64,000 nt of DNA from Thermoproteota archaeon (GCA_030550455.1 JAUQPH010000002.1:245066-309065), one strand, 5' to 3'. Positions 1 to 8,560 are shown, counted from the first letter of the stretch. Made by a program: numbers and translations. Notes: a model not told the origin generated them from the letters alone.

Positions 1-478
1 ACCCTTCAAGAGGCCTATAGTAGCTTCATCGCGCTCGATGACTATTAAACCGTATACATCGCTTTCTTCTACCATACTCTCCAGGAATTCCGTGTGGAAG
101 TACTTGTCCGTTCGATAGAAAAACACGTTAATAGGTTCAGGGGGTGAGAACACTAGTACTAATGTCTCACCTGTATCATCATGTTCTCCAGCAAACACCA
201 CGAGACCGTTTCTCGGAATTTTCGGTATTTTTAAGAGCCTATCTATAGCTGACTCGAGAGCAAACTGAACTTTAGACCTAGTCCTTTTTAACTTTATGTT
301 CTCAGTAATCGAAAGCTCTTGTCTTAGCATGTTCACGACTTCGCCTATTGGTCTACCTGGAGGTACATAAAGAGACAGAAGAGTTGTTGCGTGAGCACTC
401 CACTTCTTCAACTCCTTGATGAGGGGCTTGAGCTCTTCCTTGCTAATCTCAAGGTTTTCAGAGCTAAATGCTCGACAC
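1..478 (-). CDS. prf1: Peptide chain release factor aRF1 (eRF1 family), 5' part, cut by the window edge
   Basis: The minus-strand reading gives the N-terminal domain of archaeal aRF1, which recognises all three stop codons in the ribosomal A site. After a short leader it reads [20 protein letters not shown], then a segment rich in the family's conserved residues ([22 protein letters not shown], and [14 protein letters not shown]). The gene runs off the left edge, so the GGQ domain is not visible. The start is unusual. The conserved frame has no ATG, GTG or TTG where relatives begin; the first is a TTG at 411, after KEL. A GTG at 478-476 lies 26-27 nt from a TATA-like box but reads GTG TCG AGC ATT TAG, while the protein continues in the +1 frame. 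A +1 shift at ATT-TAG, an ATT start at 447, or a one-base sequence error could each explain this. Identity is sure; the start is not. Confidence 0.85.
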
Positions 479-500
479 CCAACAACTAGTTAAGAAGGCT

Positions 501-508
501 CTTTTAAG
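501..508 (-). promoter_or_regulatory. TATA-like box for aRF1
   Basis: On the minus strand this reads CTTAAAAG. Its centre is 26-27 nt upstream of the GTG at 478, which is the usual archaeal TATA-to-start spacing, so the transcript may begin on that GTG and be leaderless. It lies in the short gap after the stop codon (518-520) of the upstream gene. Confidence 0.4.
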
Positions 509-517
509 TCCATGGCT

Positions 518-865
518 CTACTGGCTAGCAGGCCTGATGGTAACGATACTGTTATCAGCTATTCCCTGAGATTTTAAATCGGCAGAGCCCCACACTTCTC
601 CTCGTGGAACCTCCTCACTAACAACTACCTTCAGCTTCACCCTCCTTCCATGAACTGAGATCTCAGCGTAATCACCTATAGAAAGCTCTTTAGCAAGCTC
701 TGGGTTTACATATAGACTACCTGTCTTCACTACAGGGTTGTACTTAAGCTTTACTCTTATCTCTTGCGGAGTGCTCTTTTGCTTTTTAAGGGCCTCTGCG
801 GGAGGTATTATCGAGAGGAGGACTTTTATATCCCTCTTCTTTCCTAGCTCACCTTCTGATGACAC
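518..865 (-). CDS. Conserved hypothetical protein with a C-terminal beta-barrel-like domain
   Basis: This 115-residue protein starts at a GTG (865) and precedes aRF1 on the same strand. The first 35 residues are basic and probably unstructured. Residues from about 45 to the end (KTGSLYVNPELAKELSIGDY ... GEVWGSADLKSQGI) have the alternating pattern and GD turn of a double-psi or AbrB-like beta barrel. That fold suggestion rests on pattern only. I do not recognise a named family. The co-orientation with aRF1 suggests a translation-related or simply neighbouring role, which cannot be settled here. Confidence 0.6.
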   Translation of the reverse strand: MSSEGELGKKRDIKVLLSIIPPAEALKKQKSTPQEIRVKLKYNPVVKTGSLYVNPELAKELSIGDYAEISVHGRRVKLKVVVSEEVPRGEVWGSADLKSQGIADNSIVTIRPASQ

Positions 866-1049
866 TTAGGTAGCTCACCGAGTATCTTTTATAACTTTAG
901 TTTAATAAGTAATCCGCAACACTTCAGTGGGTTATTTAGGTCGATGGTTCGATAATAGCTTTCATCACAGTTCATCTATAAGGGCTGTTTCCTTCTTGAT
1001 TTTCCTAGGATTTGTTTTATAAGCCTTGTTTTTGCTTATTTTTATTAGG

Positions 1050-1221
1050 GTTAGCGAGTCTGAGAAGATATTGAGACTAAAGGATGTTTGTAGAAGGCTT
1101 GGTATTAGTTACACTACTCTTCACTCTTCATAGGTGGATCAAAGCGGGTTACATTAAGGCTGTTAGGGCTGTTGGTAGTAAGTATGGGGAAACTCCTTAC
1201 AGCAGGGTCCCAGTACCTTAA
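1050..1221 (+). pseudogene. Decayed IS607-type serine recombinase (TnpA) N-terminal fragment
   Basis: The plus strand reads ILRLKDVCRRLGISYTTLH, then a frame change, then RWIKAGYIKAVRAVGSKYGE and a stop. This is the MerR-like helix-turn-helix that opens IS607 family TnpA recombinases (typical pattern: LRLKEVCKLLGIHYTTLHRW). The catalytic resolvase domain is absent, and an in-frame TAG plus a frameshift interrupt what remains. It is the only recognisable content of the gap between 866 and 1285. Confidence 0.7.
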
Positions 1222-1285
1222 GGAGTGACCTAGTAAACAGAGGGGATCATTATCGGACAAGAGTTATTGTTGCTACAGTAGTCAG

Positions 1286-1360
1286 TGCCGCGGCCGGGAT
1301 TTGAACCCGGGTCACGGGCTCGAAAGGCCCGCATACTTGGCCGGGCTATACTACCGCGGC
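1286..1360 (-). tRNA. tRNA-Glu (anticodon UUC)
   Basis: The minus strand folds as a cloverleaf of 75 nt. The acceptor is GCCGCGG paired with CCGCGGC plus a discriminator A. The anticodon stem CGGGC/GCCCG encloses the loop CTTTCGA, so the anticodon is TTC. The T arm is CCGGG-TTCAAAT-CCCGG. No intron and no encoded CCA are seen. It is transcribed away from moeA. Confidence 0.95.
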
Positions 1361-1384
1361 ACCAGATAAAGTTTGATGATGCTG

Positions 1385-1394
1385 GCTTATAAAG
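1385..1394 (-). promoter_or_regulatory. TATA box of tRNA-Glu
   Basis: The minus strand reads CTTTATAAGC. Its centre lies about 29 nt upstream of the mature tRNA 5' end, giving a leader of two or three bases. It occupies the 5' end of the longest possible moeA reading frame, which argues that moeA really starts further downstream. Confidence 0.65.
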
Positions 1395-1465
1395 GTTGGT
1401 CTCCAAAACAACGCGTAAAAAGAAGGGTTACTAGCGTTATTGGGTGTAGAGAAGTGAGTAAGACG

Positions 1466-2719
1466 ATGAAGTTTGCGAGTGTTAGTGAAGTCCTTGAAAA
1501 ACTCGTTAACGAGGTCTCAATAGACATAGAGGGAGAAGTCGTCGACATTCAGGACGCTGTTGGAAGATACGTCTATAGAGACTACATCTCAAGAGTCGAC
1601 CTGCCCCCGTTCGATAGGTCCGCTGTAGACGGTGTTGCTGCGAGATTCACCGATGTTGCTGGAGCCTCAGAGACTTCGCCCGTGTTACTTAAGCTTGTCG
1701 GTAGAGTAGACGTAGACAGTAGCGACGTTACGTCGCTTAGTCAATTCGAAGCAGTACTAGTATCTACCGGTGCTCCAATACCTAGTGGAGCCGATGTTGT
1801 GATTCCCATCGAATACTGCCTTATAAGGGATAACCTAGTCTATTTGTATAGAACGTATCCGAGATACTCGAACATATCGTTTCGTGGAGAGGACCTTAGA
1901 GTAGGAGACACGATTGTTCGCAAAGGCACCAAGCTAAAGCCGTGGCATGTGGCAGCTTTAGCCGCATCAGGCTACGATAGTGTCGAGGTTTTTAGAAAGC
2001 CGAGGATCGCTGTACTGAACACTGGTGATGAAATACTGAAAGGATTAGTTCCTAACACGACTTATTACTTGATTACAGCATATATAAAAGAGATAGGTGG
2101 GGAAGTATCTTATACTAAAGTGGTTCCCGACGACATCGAGGAGATTTCGGAAGCCTTAAGAAGAGCTCTACAGGTTTCTGATATAGCAATCATAACCGGA
2201 GGGAGCTCGGTCGGGTCACGAGATCTAGCTCCAGACGCTGTTCTAAAGCTTGAGTCATCTAAAGAAATCTTTCGTGGAGTTAGAATCAGGCCCGGGAGAA
2301 CAGCTAGTGCTTATCTCGTAAACGGTAAGCCGGTGCTCCTAATATCTGGTCTCCCAGTAGCGGCATATATAAGCTTAGAGCTATTTCTAACCCCCATACT
2401 TAATAAAGCCTTCGGTAGTGTCTCAGAGGTTAAACCGACAATTAGTGGGAAGTTGGTGCGGAGATTATCTAACGAGGTGGGGTTTAAGTCCTTCTATAGA
2501 GTTATTGCATGCCGAGACCGCGGTGAAGTCGTAATAATACCGCTCAGACTGACAGGTTCAGGTATACTCTCAACACTGATAAAGGCCAACGCTATCCTTG
2601 AAGTACCTGAGGACCTCGAGGGATACGACGAAGGCAGTGAAGTTGAGGTTACCTTAATTGGTCCACTAGAGGAGTGTTCTAACACCTCAAATTCAGAGAC
2701 TAGGAAATCTAAGGAATAA
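1466..2719 (+). CDS. moeA: Molybdopterin molybdenumtransferase MoeA
   Basis: MoeA inserts molybdenum or tungsten into adenylylated molybdopterin. The protein has the MoeA N-terminal signature DLPPFDRSAVDG, the domain with VLVSTGAPIPSGADVVIP, the MPT-binding core PRIAVLNTGDE and ITGGSSVGSRDL, and a C-terminal beta domain. The frame is open from 1373, but that start would lie over the tRNA promoter. The ATG at 1466 follows a GTGAG and gives the usual N-terminus (MKFASVSEVLEKL); a GTG at 1454 is the alternative. It could supply cofactor for the molybdenum hydroxylase at 51846-55545 or for tungsten enzymes elsewhere. Confidence 0.93.
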   Translation: MKFASVSEVLEKLVNEVSIDIEGEVVDIQDAVGRYVYRDYISRVDLPPFDRSAVDGVAARFTDVAGASETSPVLLKLVGRVDVDSSDVTSLSQFEAVLVSTGAPIPSGADVVIPIEYCLIRDNLVYLYRTYPRYSNISFRGEDLRVGDTIVRKGTKLKPWHVAALAASGYDSVEVFRKPRIAVLNTGDEILKGLVPNTTYYLITAYIKEIGGEVSYTKVVPDDIEEISEALRRALQVSDIAIITGGSSVGSRDLAPDAVLKLESSKEIFRGVRIRPGRTASAYLVNGKPVLLISGLPVAAYISLELFLTPILNKAFGSVSEVKPTISGKLVRRLSNEVGFKSFYRVIACRDRGEVVIIPLRLTGSGILSTLIKANAILEVPEDLEGYDEGSEVEVTLIGPLEECSNTSNSETRKSKE

Positions 2720-2802
2720 GCATCTCGATATATTACTCTTAGTACTCTAATTCCTGTTCCTGAACATATTACCTATCAGAACCAACAGTAAATGGGGAAA
2801 TT

Positions 2803-3273
2803 ATGAGGCGTGACGACTTAGTTGAAGTACTACTGAGAGAGGAGCTTAAGATAGTCAACAAACACCTTCCCCATTACAGGAAGTCTCTAAAGGAGTTACT
2901 AAAAGAGGAATTTCCTAGTGTGATTTGTAGAGATGGAACGCAACACTTTTTCAGGAGAAGTGAACTAGAGAGGGTTTCGACACTTATTGATAAAGAAAAC
3001 TGGGACCACGTCTTTCTCCCGGTCGTTATAACCATAATTCCAGAATCGAGAGGTATCGTTGGCGTGATAGAGGATAAATACGCTATAGAACTAGTAAGTA
3101 GAATTCTAGGTATTGAGCACCGAAGTGAGAAACTATTTATTTATGAACCTCAACTATTTGAGCTAAGGAGAAATTATTCCACCATATTTCAACTCGCCTT
3201 ATCCTACACACCTGACCTCAGTTTCGACCTTGAGAAACCATCAAACACCTACACCAACACAAAACCCTTATAA
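2803..3273 (+). CDS. UPF0216 (DUF61) family protein
   Basis: This 156-residue protein matches the archaeal UPF0216 family by its LRREL/INKHLP-like opening (EELKIVNKHLPHYRKSL), the central DGTQHFFRRSELERV and the VFLPVVI segment. Its function is unknown. The start is an ATG after a GGGGA tract. The last 25 residues (asparagine, threonine and proline rich) come from low-complexity DNA that looks unlike the body of the gene, so the C-terminus may be a recent extension. Confidence 0.75.
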   Translation: MRRDDLVEVLLREELKIVNKHLPHYRKSLKELLKEEFPSVICRDGTQHFFRRSELERVSTLIDKENWDHVFLPVVITIIPESRGIVGVIEDKYAIELVSRILGIEHRSEKLFIYEPQLFELRRNYSTIFQLALSYTPDLSFDLEKPSNTYTNTKPL

Positions 3274-3385
3274 ACCTAACGTATCAAAACAATTATCAAC
3301 CCTCTAAGTCCTAAGTGTTGGTATATCTTTGCTAACGGCTCTGCGAAATCGCTCGATCTGGCGTCATCAGCGTACGGAAAAGTGA

Positions 3386-3397
3386 AATCTATATTTA
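3386..3397 (+). promoter_or_regulatory. TATA box for the ATP synthase operon
   Basis: The sequence AAATCTATATTTA sits about 26 nt before position 3418. That places the likely transcription start between the GTG at 3414 and the TTG at 3429, and is why the TTG is preferred as the start of the first gene. Confidence 0.45.
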
Positions 3398-3428
3398 CCT
3401 ACCTCATTTCTAAGTGATTGGTGTCAGC

Positions 3429-3734
3429 TTGAGCGACATCGTAGCGAGTATCGAAGCCGAAGCTGAGAAATTACTTGAAAGTGCTAAGAAGAGAGCTCAT
3501 GCTATAGTTACTGAGGCTAAAGCCGAAGCCGAGAGGATTCTTGCCGACGAAAGCTATAAGAAAGAGCTCGAGGAATTGAGAGTGTCGTTAGAGAGATCGC
3601 TAGAAAAGGAAATCCGCGAGATAACAATGCGTGCCGAAGAAGAGGTAAGAAGATTAATGACGATACCTGAAGAATCTTTAGACAGACTAGCTAAGAAGAT
3701 AGCCTCAATAGTAGCAGGGATTCGGATTGAGTAG
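3429..3734 (+). CDS. ahaH: A-type ATP synthase subunit H (peripheral stalk)
   Basis: This is a 101-residue protein made almost entirely of charged heptad-like helix (IEAEAEKLLESAKKRAHAI, AKAEAERIL, then an EKEIREITMRAEEEVRR segment). It matches subunit H, which forms the peripheral stalk coiled coil with subunit E. It opens the ATP synthase operon. The TTG at 3429 has GGTG seven bases upstream and lies just after the predicted transcription start; a GTG at 3414 is in frame but probably upstream of it. The end overlaps the next gene by 8 nt. Confidence 0.8.
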   Translation: MSDIVASIEAEAEKLLESAKKRAHAIVTEAKAEAERILADESYKKELEELRVSLERSLEKEIREITMRAEEEVRRLMTIPEESLDRLAKKIASIVAGIRIE

Positions 3735-5664
3735 CATTAGGCAGGCTATCCTCAGCGACCCCGATGTAGCTGTAAAACTTACGATGATAGTACCAAGAGA
3801 CTATGTTGGTGAAGTTACTGAGCTGATGGTGAAGAGAGGAGTACTTGAACCCGTAGCTCTGGAACCAGGTAGTCCAGAGTTTAAAGAAATTGAAAGCTAC
3901 TTTACTCTCTTAGATAAAGCAAAGGAAGTGTACCAGTATCTCGAGTCAAATCTCGCAGAAAAAACTGTAGTGCGCATAGAGGTACCTCAGGATAGTCTCA
4001 GAGCAGTTTTAGAGTCACTAACCAATAACTTAGAAGAAGTATGTAAGAGAGTTAAGAACATCAACGAGCTAATTTCTCTACGTAACACAGAGCTAGAGGA
4101 ACTTGAGGCGGTAAAGAAAATAGCAGAAGTACTACTTAGCAAGTACCCCGATGGAAAGGTTTCATTGTTAAATTACTCTGGAAAGCTCATAGTCATTAAA
4201 TCAGTAGTAGCTACAGAAGGATCTTATGAAGTACTTAGGGAGAAGTCTGTCGCCATACTTGGGGAGGTTCAACATGGGAAGAAAATAGTAGCTTCTTTAG
4301 CGTTTGCCCCAGGAGTACTTGAGGACATAGTTAGGACCTCTGGATTAGATGTGAGGGTGCTGGACGTTAGAGAGCCTTCGGAAGAACGCTTAGATACCTT
4401 CGTCGCTAGACTAGAGGAGAAGATAGCTGAAATACGTAAGACTCTGGAGGAACTTGATAGCAAAAAGAGAGAAGTACTTAAATTTGTGACTAAGGATATA
4501 GCACTACTGAAGTCTCTAGTTGAAAGCGAGTATGAAAGGCTTAAAATTCTCCGGAGTGCTATTAGCTCTAAATACGTTGCTGTGGTATCAGGCTGGGTGC
4601 TTCGATCCAAGGTAAACGACCTTCTTAAGTCCTTAAGTTCCTACCCTATTTACGCTAGCATAGTTCCCGACGAGAATCCCCCAGTGGAGTTCAAGAATCT
4701 TGAGCCATTCAAGCCATTCGAGTTACTGACCGAGCTCTACGGTATGCCATCGCCGCATGAATGGGATCCCACCCCGCTGCTAACTTATTCGTTTCTACTC
4801 TTCTTTTCCTTAATGATGTCTGACGCAGGTTATGGATTAGGAGTTATTCTAGCCACGAGGTATATACTGCCTAAGTTTGTTTCAGACCCAGAATCTCCAG
4901 GGTTCGTGAGATTAAAGAAAATCCTCTATATTGGGGGAGTTCTCAGCGTGGTTGCTGGAATAGCATCTAAGAGCTTCCTCGGTTCTCTAGTTGGTAGATT
5001 CATACCAATAGAAAAACCACTTATTAATACTTTCAACATAATGGAGCTAATAGGGCTTAGCCTAATCATAGGTTTCGCATTTACCTTTGTATCCCATCTA
5101 ATAGCTTTAGCTAAGAACATAAAGCTCCGTAAGAACTATGACTCAATATACGAAGTAGGCATACTGGTCTTAATGATCGGGGGACTATTCGTTGTGACAC
5201 GTGTATTTAATCTAGGTTGGACATACGTCGCTGATGAACTCTATACAGTAGCACAATCTCTGACTATTGTAGGCATAGCTATGGTTATCTTTGCCAAGAT
5301 CAAAACAACTGGTAGCGTTGGAAGTTTTCTGTGGCTTTTCGATGTCGTGGGGATAGTGGGTGACGTGTTCTCCTACGTTAGGATAGCCGGTATAGCTGGT
5401 GGCACGGCTTTCCTAGCAGAAGCGTTTAATAGTATACTTTCTGGAGTAGTTGGCAGTATAATAGAGTTCAACTACGTTATAGGCGTAGTTGCTGGAGTAT
5501 TCTTAGTGTTGATTATACATACTTTGAATTTAGCGCTCTCAGCTGTGAGTCCGTTTGTCCATTCGTTAAGACTTTGCTTATTTGAGATATCGTCTAAGTT
5601 TTTTGAAGCCCAAGGAAGGAGAATCAAGCCAGTAAAGGTAGTTGTCGGGAAAGTAACCATATAG
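3727..5664 (+). CDS. atpI: A-type ATP synthase subunit I (a subunit)
   Basis: Subunit I is the membrane stator that carries the ion half-channels. At 645 residues it has the expected length. The N-terminal 330 residues are soluble with a long coiled coil (roughly 95-125 and 210-260). From about residue 345 come some seven or eight membrane helices, with the conserved MMSDAGYG after the first, the FSYVRIAG region containing the essential arginine, and the FVHSLRLCLFEISSKF ending that lines the proton path. It starts with a TTG overlapping the end of subunit H. Confidence 0.95.
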   Translation: MSSIRQAILSDPDVAVKLTMIVPRDYVGEVTELMVKRGVLEPVALEPGSPEFKEIESYFTLLDKAKEVYQYLESNLAEKTVVRIEVPQDSLRAVLESLTNNLEEVCKRVKNINELISLRNTELEELEAVKKIAEVLLSKYPDGKVSLLNYSGKLIVIKSVVATEGSYEVLREKSVAILGEVQHGKKIVASLAFAPGVLEDIVRTSGLDVRVLDVREPSEERLDTFVARLEEKIAEIRKTLEELDSKKREVLKFVTKDIALLKSLVESEYERLKILRSAISSKYVAVVSGWVLRSKVNDLLKSLSSYPIYASIVPDENPPVEFKNLEPFKPFELLTELYGMPSPHEWDPTPLLTYSFLLFFSLMMSDAGYGLGVILATRYILPKFVSDPESPGFVRLKKILYIGGVLSVVAGIASKSFLGSLVGRFIPIEKPLINTFNIMELIGLSLIIGFAFTFVSHLIALAKNIKLRKNYDSIYEVGILVLMIGGLFVVTRVFNLGWTYVADELYTVAQSLTIVGIAMVIFAKIKTTGSVGSFLWLFDVVGIVGDVFSYVRIAGIAGGTAFLAEAFNSILSGVVGSIIEFNYVIGVVAGVFLVLIIHTLNLALSAVSPFVHSLRLCLFEISSKFFEAQGRRIKPVKVVVGKVTI

Positions 5665-6292
5665 TCGCACAGAAACCTTAATACACTGTGACGTAAAGTA
5701 CCTAACATAGACCTCGACTAAGAGTCGTCCCGCAGTCAATAACATAAGAAGAGTAGGCGGTATTCGCTAATAGTTCTGTTAAAATAAAAATAGCTAAAAG
5801 ACAACGGGTATCGGGCTGAAGCATTTAACCATCTCTCGATGGAGGCTGAAAGGCTGGATAAGAAAACGTGAAAACCAATGAGCAACCACCCATCTCTTAA
5901 CGGCTCTCTCTCCCTCAGCCCTACTTACGGGAGAGAGTTTCCTCAGGTTACCGTAGTTCACACCGCTCCCTACGGTGAGGCAGGTATCTTTCAAGTCCCC
6001 CTCGTCAAGCTCATCGAGCTCATTCCTACTCAAGATCGTCTTCTATATAGGGGTTTATGGGCTTCCAGAACGGAATAAGCGCAAACTAACCGTGTAACCA
6101 TCGTGAAGAAAACTGTCCCTCGTTGAAAGCAATAGCGCATCTATATAGGGACTTCATGGTTTATAAACGAAGATAGCCGATTGGTAAGAGAACGACTCTT
6201 TAAGTAAATAAAAAACATTAAGTCGATTTATACCTATCACCGTGGGGTAATGCTTATATAGTGATTCTATAGTTGATTTAGGAGATTTAAAC
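5665..6292. other. Non-coding gap inside the ATP synthase operon, with two strong hairpins
   Basis: Subunits I and K are normally adjacent, but 628 bp separate them here. The middle part (about 5895-6080) holds CTCTCTCCC and GGGAGAGAG separated by 14 nt, then ACCGTAG and CTACGGT separated by 13 nt. It is open on both strands for 66 and 79 codons, but neither product looks like a known protein. The minus strand has a TATA-like CTATATAG near 6042-6049. It may be a structured RNA gene or the remnant of an inserted element. A clean start for subunit K follows at 6293. Confidence 0.4.
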
Positions 6293-6772
6293 ATGGAGGC
6301 AGGTGTAATAGCGTATCTAGCTCCTGCTTTAGCTGAAGCTTTAGCTGTCATAGGGACAACTCTTGGTATCAGGAGAGCCGCTTCTGTAGGTCTCTCCATA
6401 ATATCCGAGGAGCCTGCCATGCGAGCACCTGTGCTACTCTTAACGTTCTTTCCAGCATCTCAAACTCTCATATATGGTTTTGTGTTCGTTTACTTTATGT
6501 ACTCGCAGTATTTGCCGACAGCTTTAGCTAAATATGGAGGTATCATACCGATAACAACGGCACTAGCGTTTTTAGGAATATCACTTTTTGTAGGGTTCGC
6601 ACAGCTGTTTTCCGCGTGGATGCAGGGGATAGTGTGCGCAGATGCCATATCTCTCCTAGTGAAGACTAGAGGAGGCATCTTCTCGATGGGACTTATCTTA
6701 GCTGCCTACGAAGAGCTCTTCGGGATGTTGGGGTTAGTATACGGTTTTCTCATGGTTTCATTGGTGGTTTAA
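6293..6772 (+). CDS. atpK: A-type ATP synthase subunit K (c-ring proteolipid, duplicated hairpin)
   Basis: Subunit K forms the rotating membrane ring that carries ions. The 159 residues contain four membrane helices in two hairpins with basic loops (GIRRA and VKTRGG). The second hairpin keeps the ion-binding glutamate (AAYEELFG, residues 140-141). The equivalent stretch in the first hairpin reads FFPASQTLIYG, with glutamine and no carboxylate. One site per two hairpins is known from other archaeal and enterococcal K subunits. Its stop overlaps the start of subunit E (TAATG). Confidence 0.92.
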   Translation: MEAGVIAYLAPALAEALAVIGTTLGIRRAASVGLSIISEEPAMRAPVLLLTFFPASQTLIYGFVFVYFMYSQYLPTALAKYGGIIPITTALAFLGISLFVGFAQLFSAWMQGIVCADAISLLVKTRGGIFSMGLILAAYEELFGMLGLVYGFLMVSLVV

Positions 6773-7371
6773 TGAGTTCTATAGAGTTGCTGAGAGAGGC
6801 GGTTTTAAAGAAAGCGCGTGAAGATGCTGAAAGGATAGTAGTAGCCGCTCAAGAAGAAGCTAAAAAGATTATAGAGGAGGCTAGAGGTAGGAAGAGAGCA
6901 ATTGTCGAACTCGAGAAAAAGAAGGTAATTTCAGAACTCAACTACGAAGCTAAAATAGCTGAAGCTAAAATGAAAGCTAGGCTGATCGTGAATAAAGCTA
7001 GGTACGACCTTATTAATAAAGTTATCTCTAAAGCAGTACGATTCCTGGAAGAACTGAAGCCTGAGCACAGGCTTTTATCCTTGAAGAATCTCTTAATAGA
7101 ATCTATCAGCGCGGCTGAAAATAGTTTAGGAAAACTAAGCAAGCTAACGGTGTACGTATCTGAAAGAGACTTCGAACTCGCTAAGGAAGTTGTAAAGGAG
7201 ATAGCTACGTCCAGTAAGTTGGAGCTAGAACTACGAACAGCAGGAATCTCTGGCGGTGTTATAGTTGAAGATCATGAAGGTAGGATAAGGATAGATAATA
7301 GCTATGACTCTAGGATTACAGTATTTCTCTCCAGATTGAGTAAAGACATTATAAAAGAGGTGGGTCTTTGA
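6772..7371 (+). CDS. atpE: A-type ATP synthase subunit E (peripheral stalk)
   Basis: The 199-residue protein has a long N-terminal charged helix (about 1-80, rich in AEE and KKI patterns) and a C-terminal globular domain ending GGVIVEDHEGRIRIDNSYD. That ending is the family signature of subunit E, which ties the stalk to the A3B3 head. It begins on an ATG overlapping the stop of subunit K and overlaps the TTG start of subunit C by 4 nt. Confidence 0.95.
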   Translation: MSSIELLREAVLKKAREDAERIVVAAQEEAKKIIEEARGRKRAIVELEKKKVISELNYEAKIAEAKMKARLIVNKARYDLINKVISKAVRFLEELKPEHRLLSLKNLLIESISAAENSLGKLSKLTVYVSERDFELAKEVVKEIATSSKLELELRTAGISGGVIVEDHEGRIRIDNSYDSRITVFLSRLSKDIIKEVGL

Positions 7372-8219
7372 GACCATCAAGGGAAGTCTCTATAGGTTTG
7401 ATTCAGACCCTAATGAGTAGACCTCCCAGAATACATGATATGCTTGAAGTAGCTTTAAGAGATCTAGACATTAGCGTGGAAACGGCGTCCCAACAGCCTG
7501 GCTTTAGGCTAATGCTTGTAAATCTACGTGATGTAAAGTCTTATGAGGAACTCGATAGGCAGGTACGCGCCATTCTTAAAAATGAGATCGGTGAGGTTGT
7601 AAAGTATCTACCACATGCTTACCTTGACTACGTTAAGACGTTTTTTGAACTAGGAGAGCTAGAACTCAGGTGTTTAGGTTCTTCAAAGACAGGAGGAGCA
7701 CATAGTGCTACGCCTTTGTCAGCAGATAAAGATGCGGGGGTAAAGTTAGCTACAACCGCTTATCTAGAGCACGCCGCATGTAGGGAGGGAGTTGAAGGTC
7801 TGTTAATCGAGTATTTAAGTAGGGTACGAAGCTCACTTAGCGAGATCAGCGAAGACTGCAGTTGGGCTTACGAGGTAATCAAGTCGTTAGCAGTATTGCA
7901 CAACTTTAGGTACCTAAGGAACGCCGAGCTAATCGGTTTAGGTTCCTCCAAACTCGATCAGTTCCTAAGACTCCTTAATTTAAACCCTCTCACTGAGATA
8001 CTCCTTAAGAGAGCGGTCGACTCGTTGGGGCGAATTGATAGAGCAGGGCTAATAAAGTACACTATTTATGAAGCTGTCGAGGCTCTAAACATAGCTAACG
8101 GGCTTTTATCGCACAGAGATGGTCTAATCAATTTACTAACTCTTTACTTAGTAATTAAGTACTACGAGTCCAAAATACTGCGATATGTTTTTCTACCTAA
8201 AACGCTTAAGAGGTGGTAA
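7368..8219 (+). CDS. atpC: A-type ATP synthase subunit C (central rotor, probable)
   Basis: Subunit C is a funnel of helices linking the central stalk to the c-ring. This 283-residue protein is divergent and short for the family (usually about 340), but it sits in the conserved position between E and F, is all-alpha in pattern, and ends in IKYYESKILRYVFL, as C subunits do. It starts with a TTG that overlaps the stop of subunit E. Assignment rests mainly on operon position, with sequence only weakly supporting it. Confidence 0.7.
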   Translation: MRPSREVSIGLIQTLMSRPPRIHDMLEVALRDLDISVETASQQPGFRLMLVNLRDVKSYEELDRQVRAILKNEIGEVVKYLPHAYLDYVKTFFELGELELRCLGSSKTGGAHSATPLSADKDAGVKLATTAYLEHAACREGVEGLLIEYLSRVRSSLSEISEDCSWAYEVIKSLAVLHNFRYLRNAELIGLGSSKLDQFLRLLNLNPLTEILLKRAVDSLGRIDRAGLIKYTIYEAVEALNIANGLLSHRDGLINLLTLYLVIKYYESKILRYVFLPKTLKRW

Positions 8220-8221
8220 GC

Positions 8222-8560
8222 ATGTCTGGAACTAAAAAGCTCAAGCTGGTTGCGGTAGTAAAGAAAGAGCTAGTGCCCTTGGCTAAGATCTTGGGGACCA
8301 CTAACGTAGTAGGAGTAGACGATAGCATAAGCGCGTCTATGGCTGTAGCAGAGTTTATGAGGTCTGGAGACGTAGCCGTAATAGCTGTGCAGAAATCCCT
8401 TCTAAGAGCCATGAGGTTGCCTGCGGAAGTTCACACCAAGCTATACCCTATACTACTAGAGATTCCTGACGAGCCTGGAGATCTAACAGCAGACCCTCAG
8501 GAGTACTACCGAGACCTCATACGCAAGTTTATCGGATATGAGGTTCACTTAGGTGAGTAG
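8222..8560 (+). CDS. atpF: A-type ATP synthase subunit F
   Basis: Subunit F belongs to the central stalk and helps control rotation. The protein shows the Rossmann-like pattern of the family: a first strand, then GVDDSISASMAVAEFMRSGDVAVIAVQ and ILLEIPDEPG. An in-frame GTG lies at 8213, but the ATG at 8222 has GAGGTGG six bases upstream and is the better start. It overlaps the start of subunit A by 8 nt. Confidence 0.9.
   Translation: MSGTKKLKLVAVVKKELVPLAKILGTTNVVGVDDSISASMAVAEFMRSGDVAVIAVQKSLLRAMRLPAEVHTKLYPILLEIPDEPGDLTADPQEYYRDLIRKFIGYEVHLGE

Noticed and set aside
5794..6078. Protein-coding genes on both strands in the gap between subunits I and K
   Set aside because: The two frames overlap each other over the hairpins, lack ribosome sites and have no recognised similarity.
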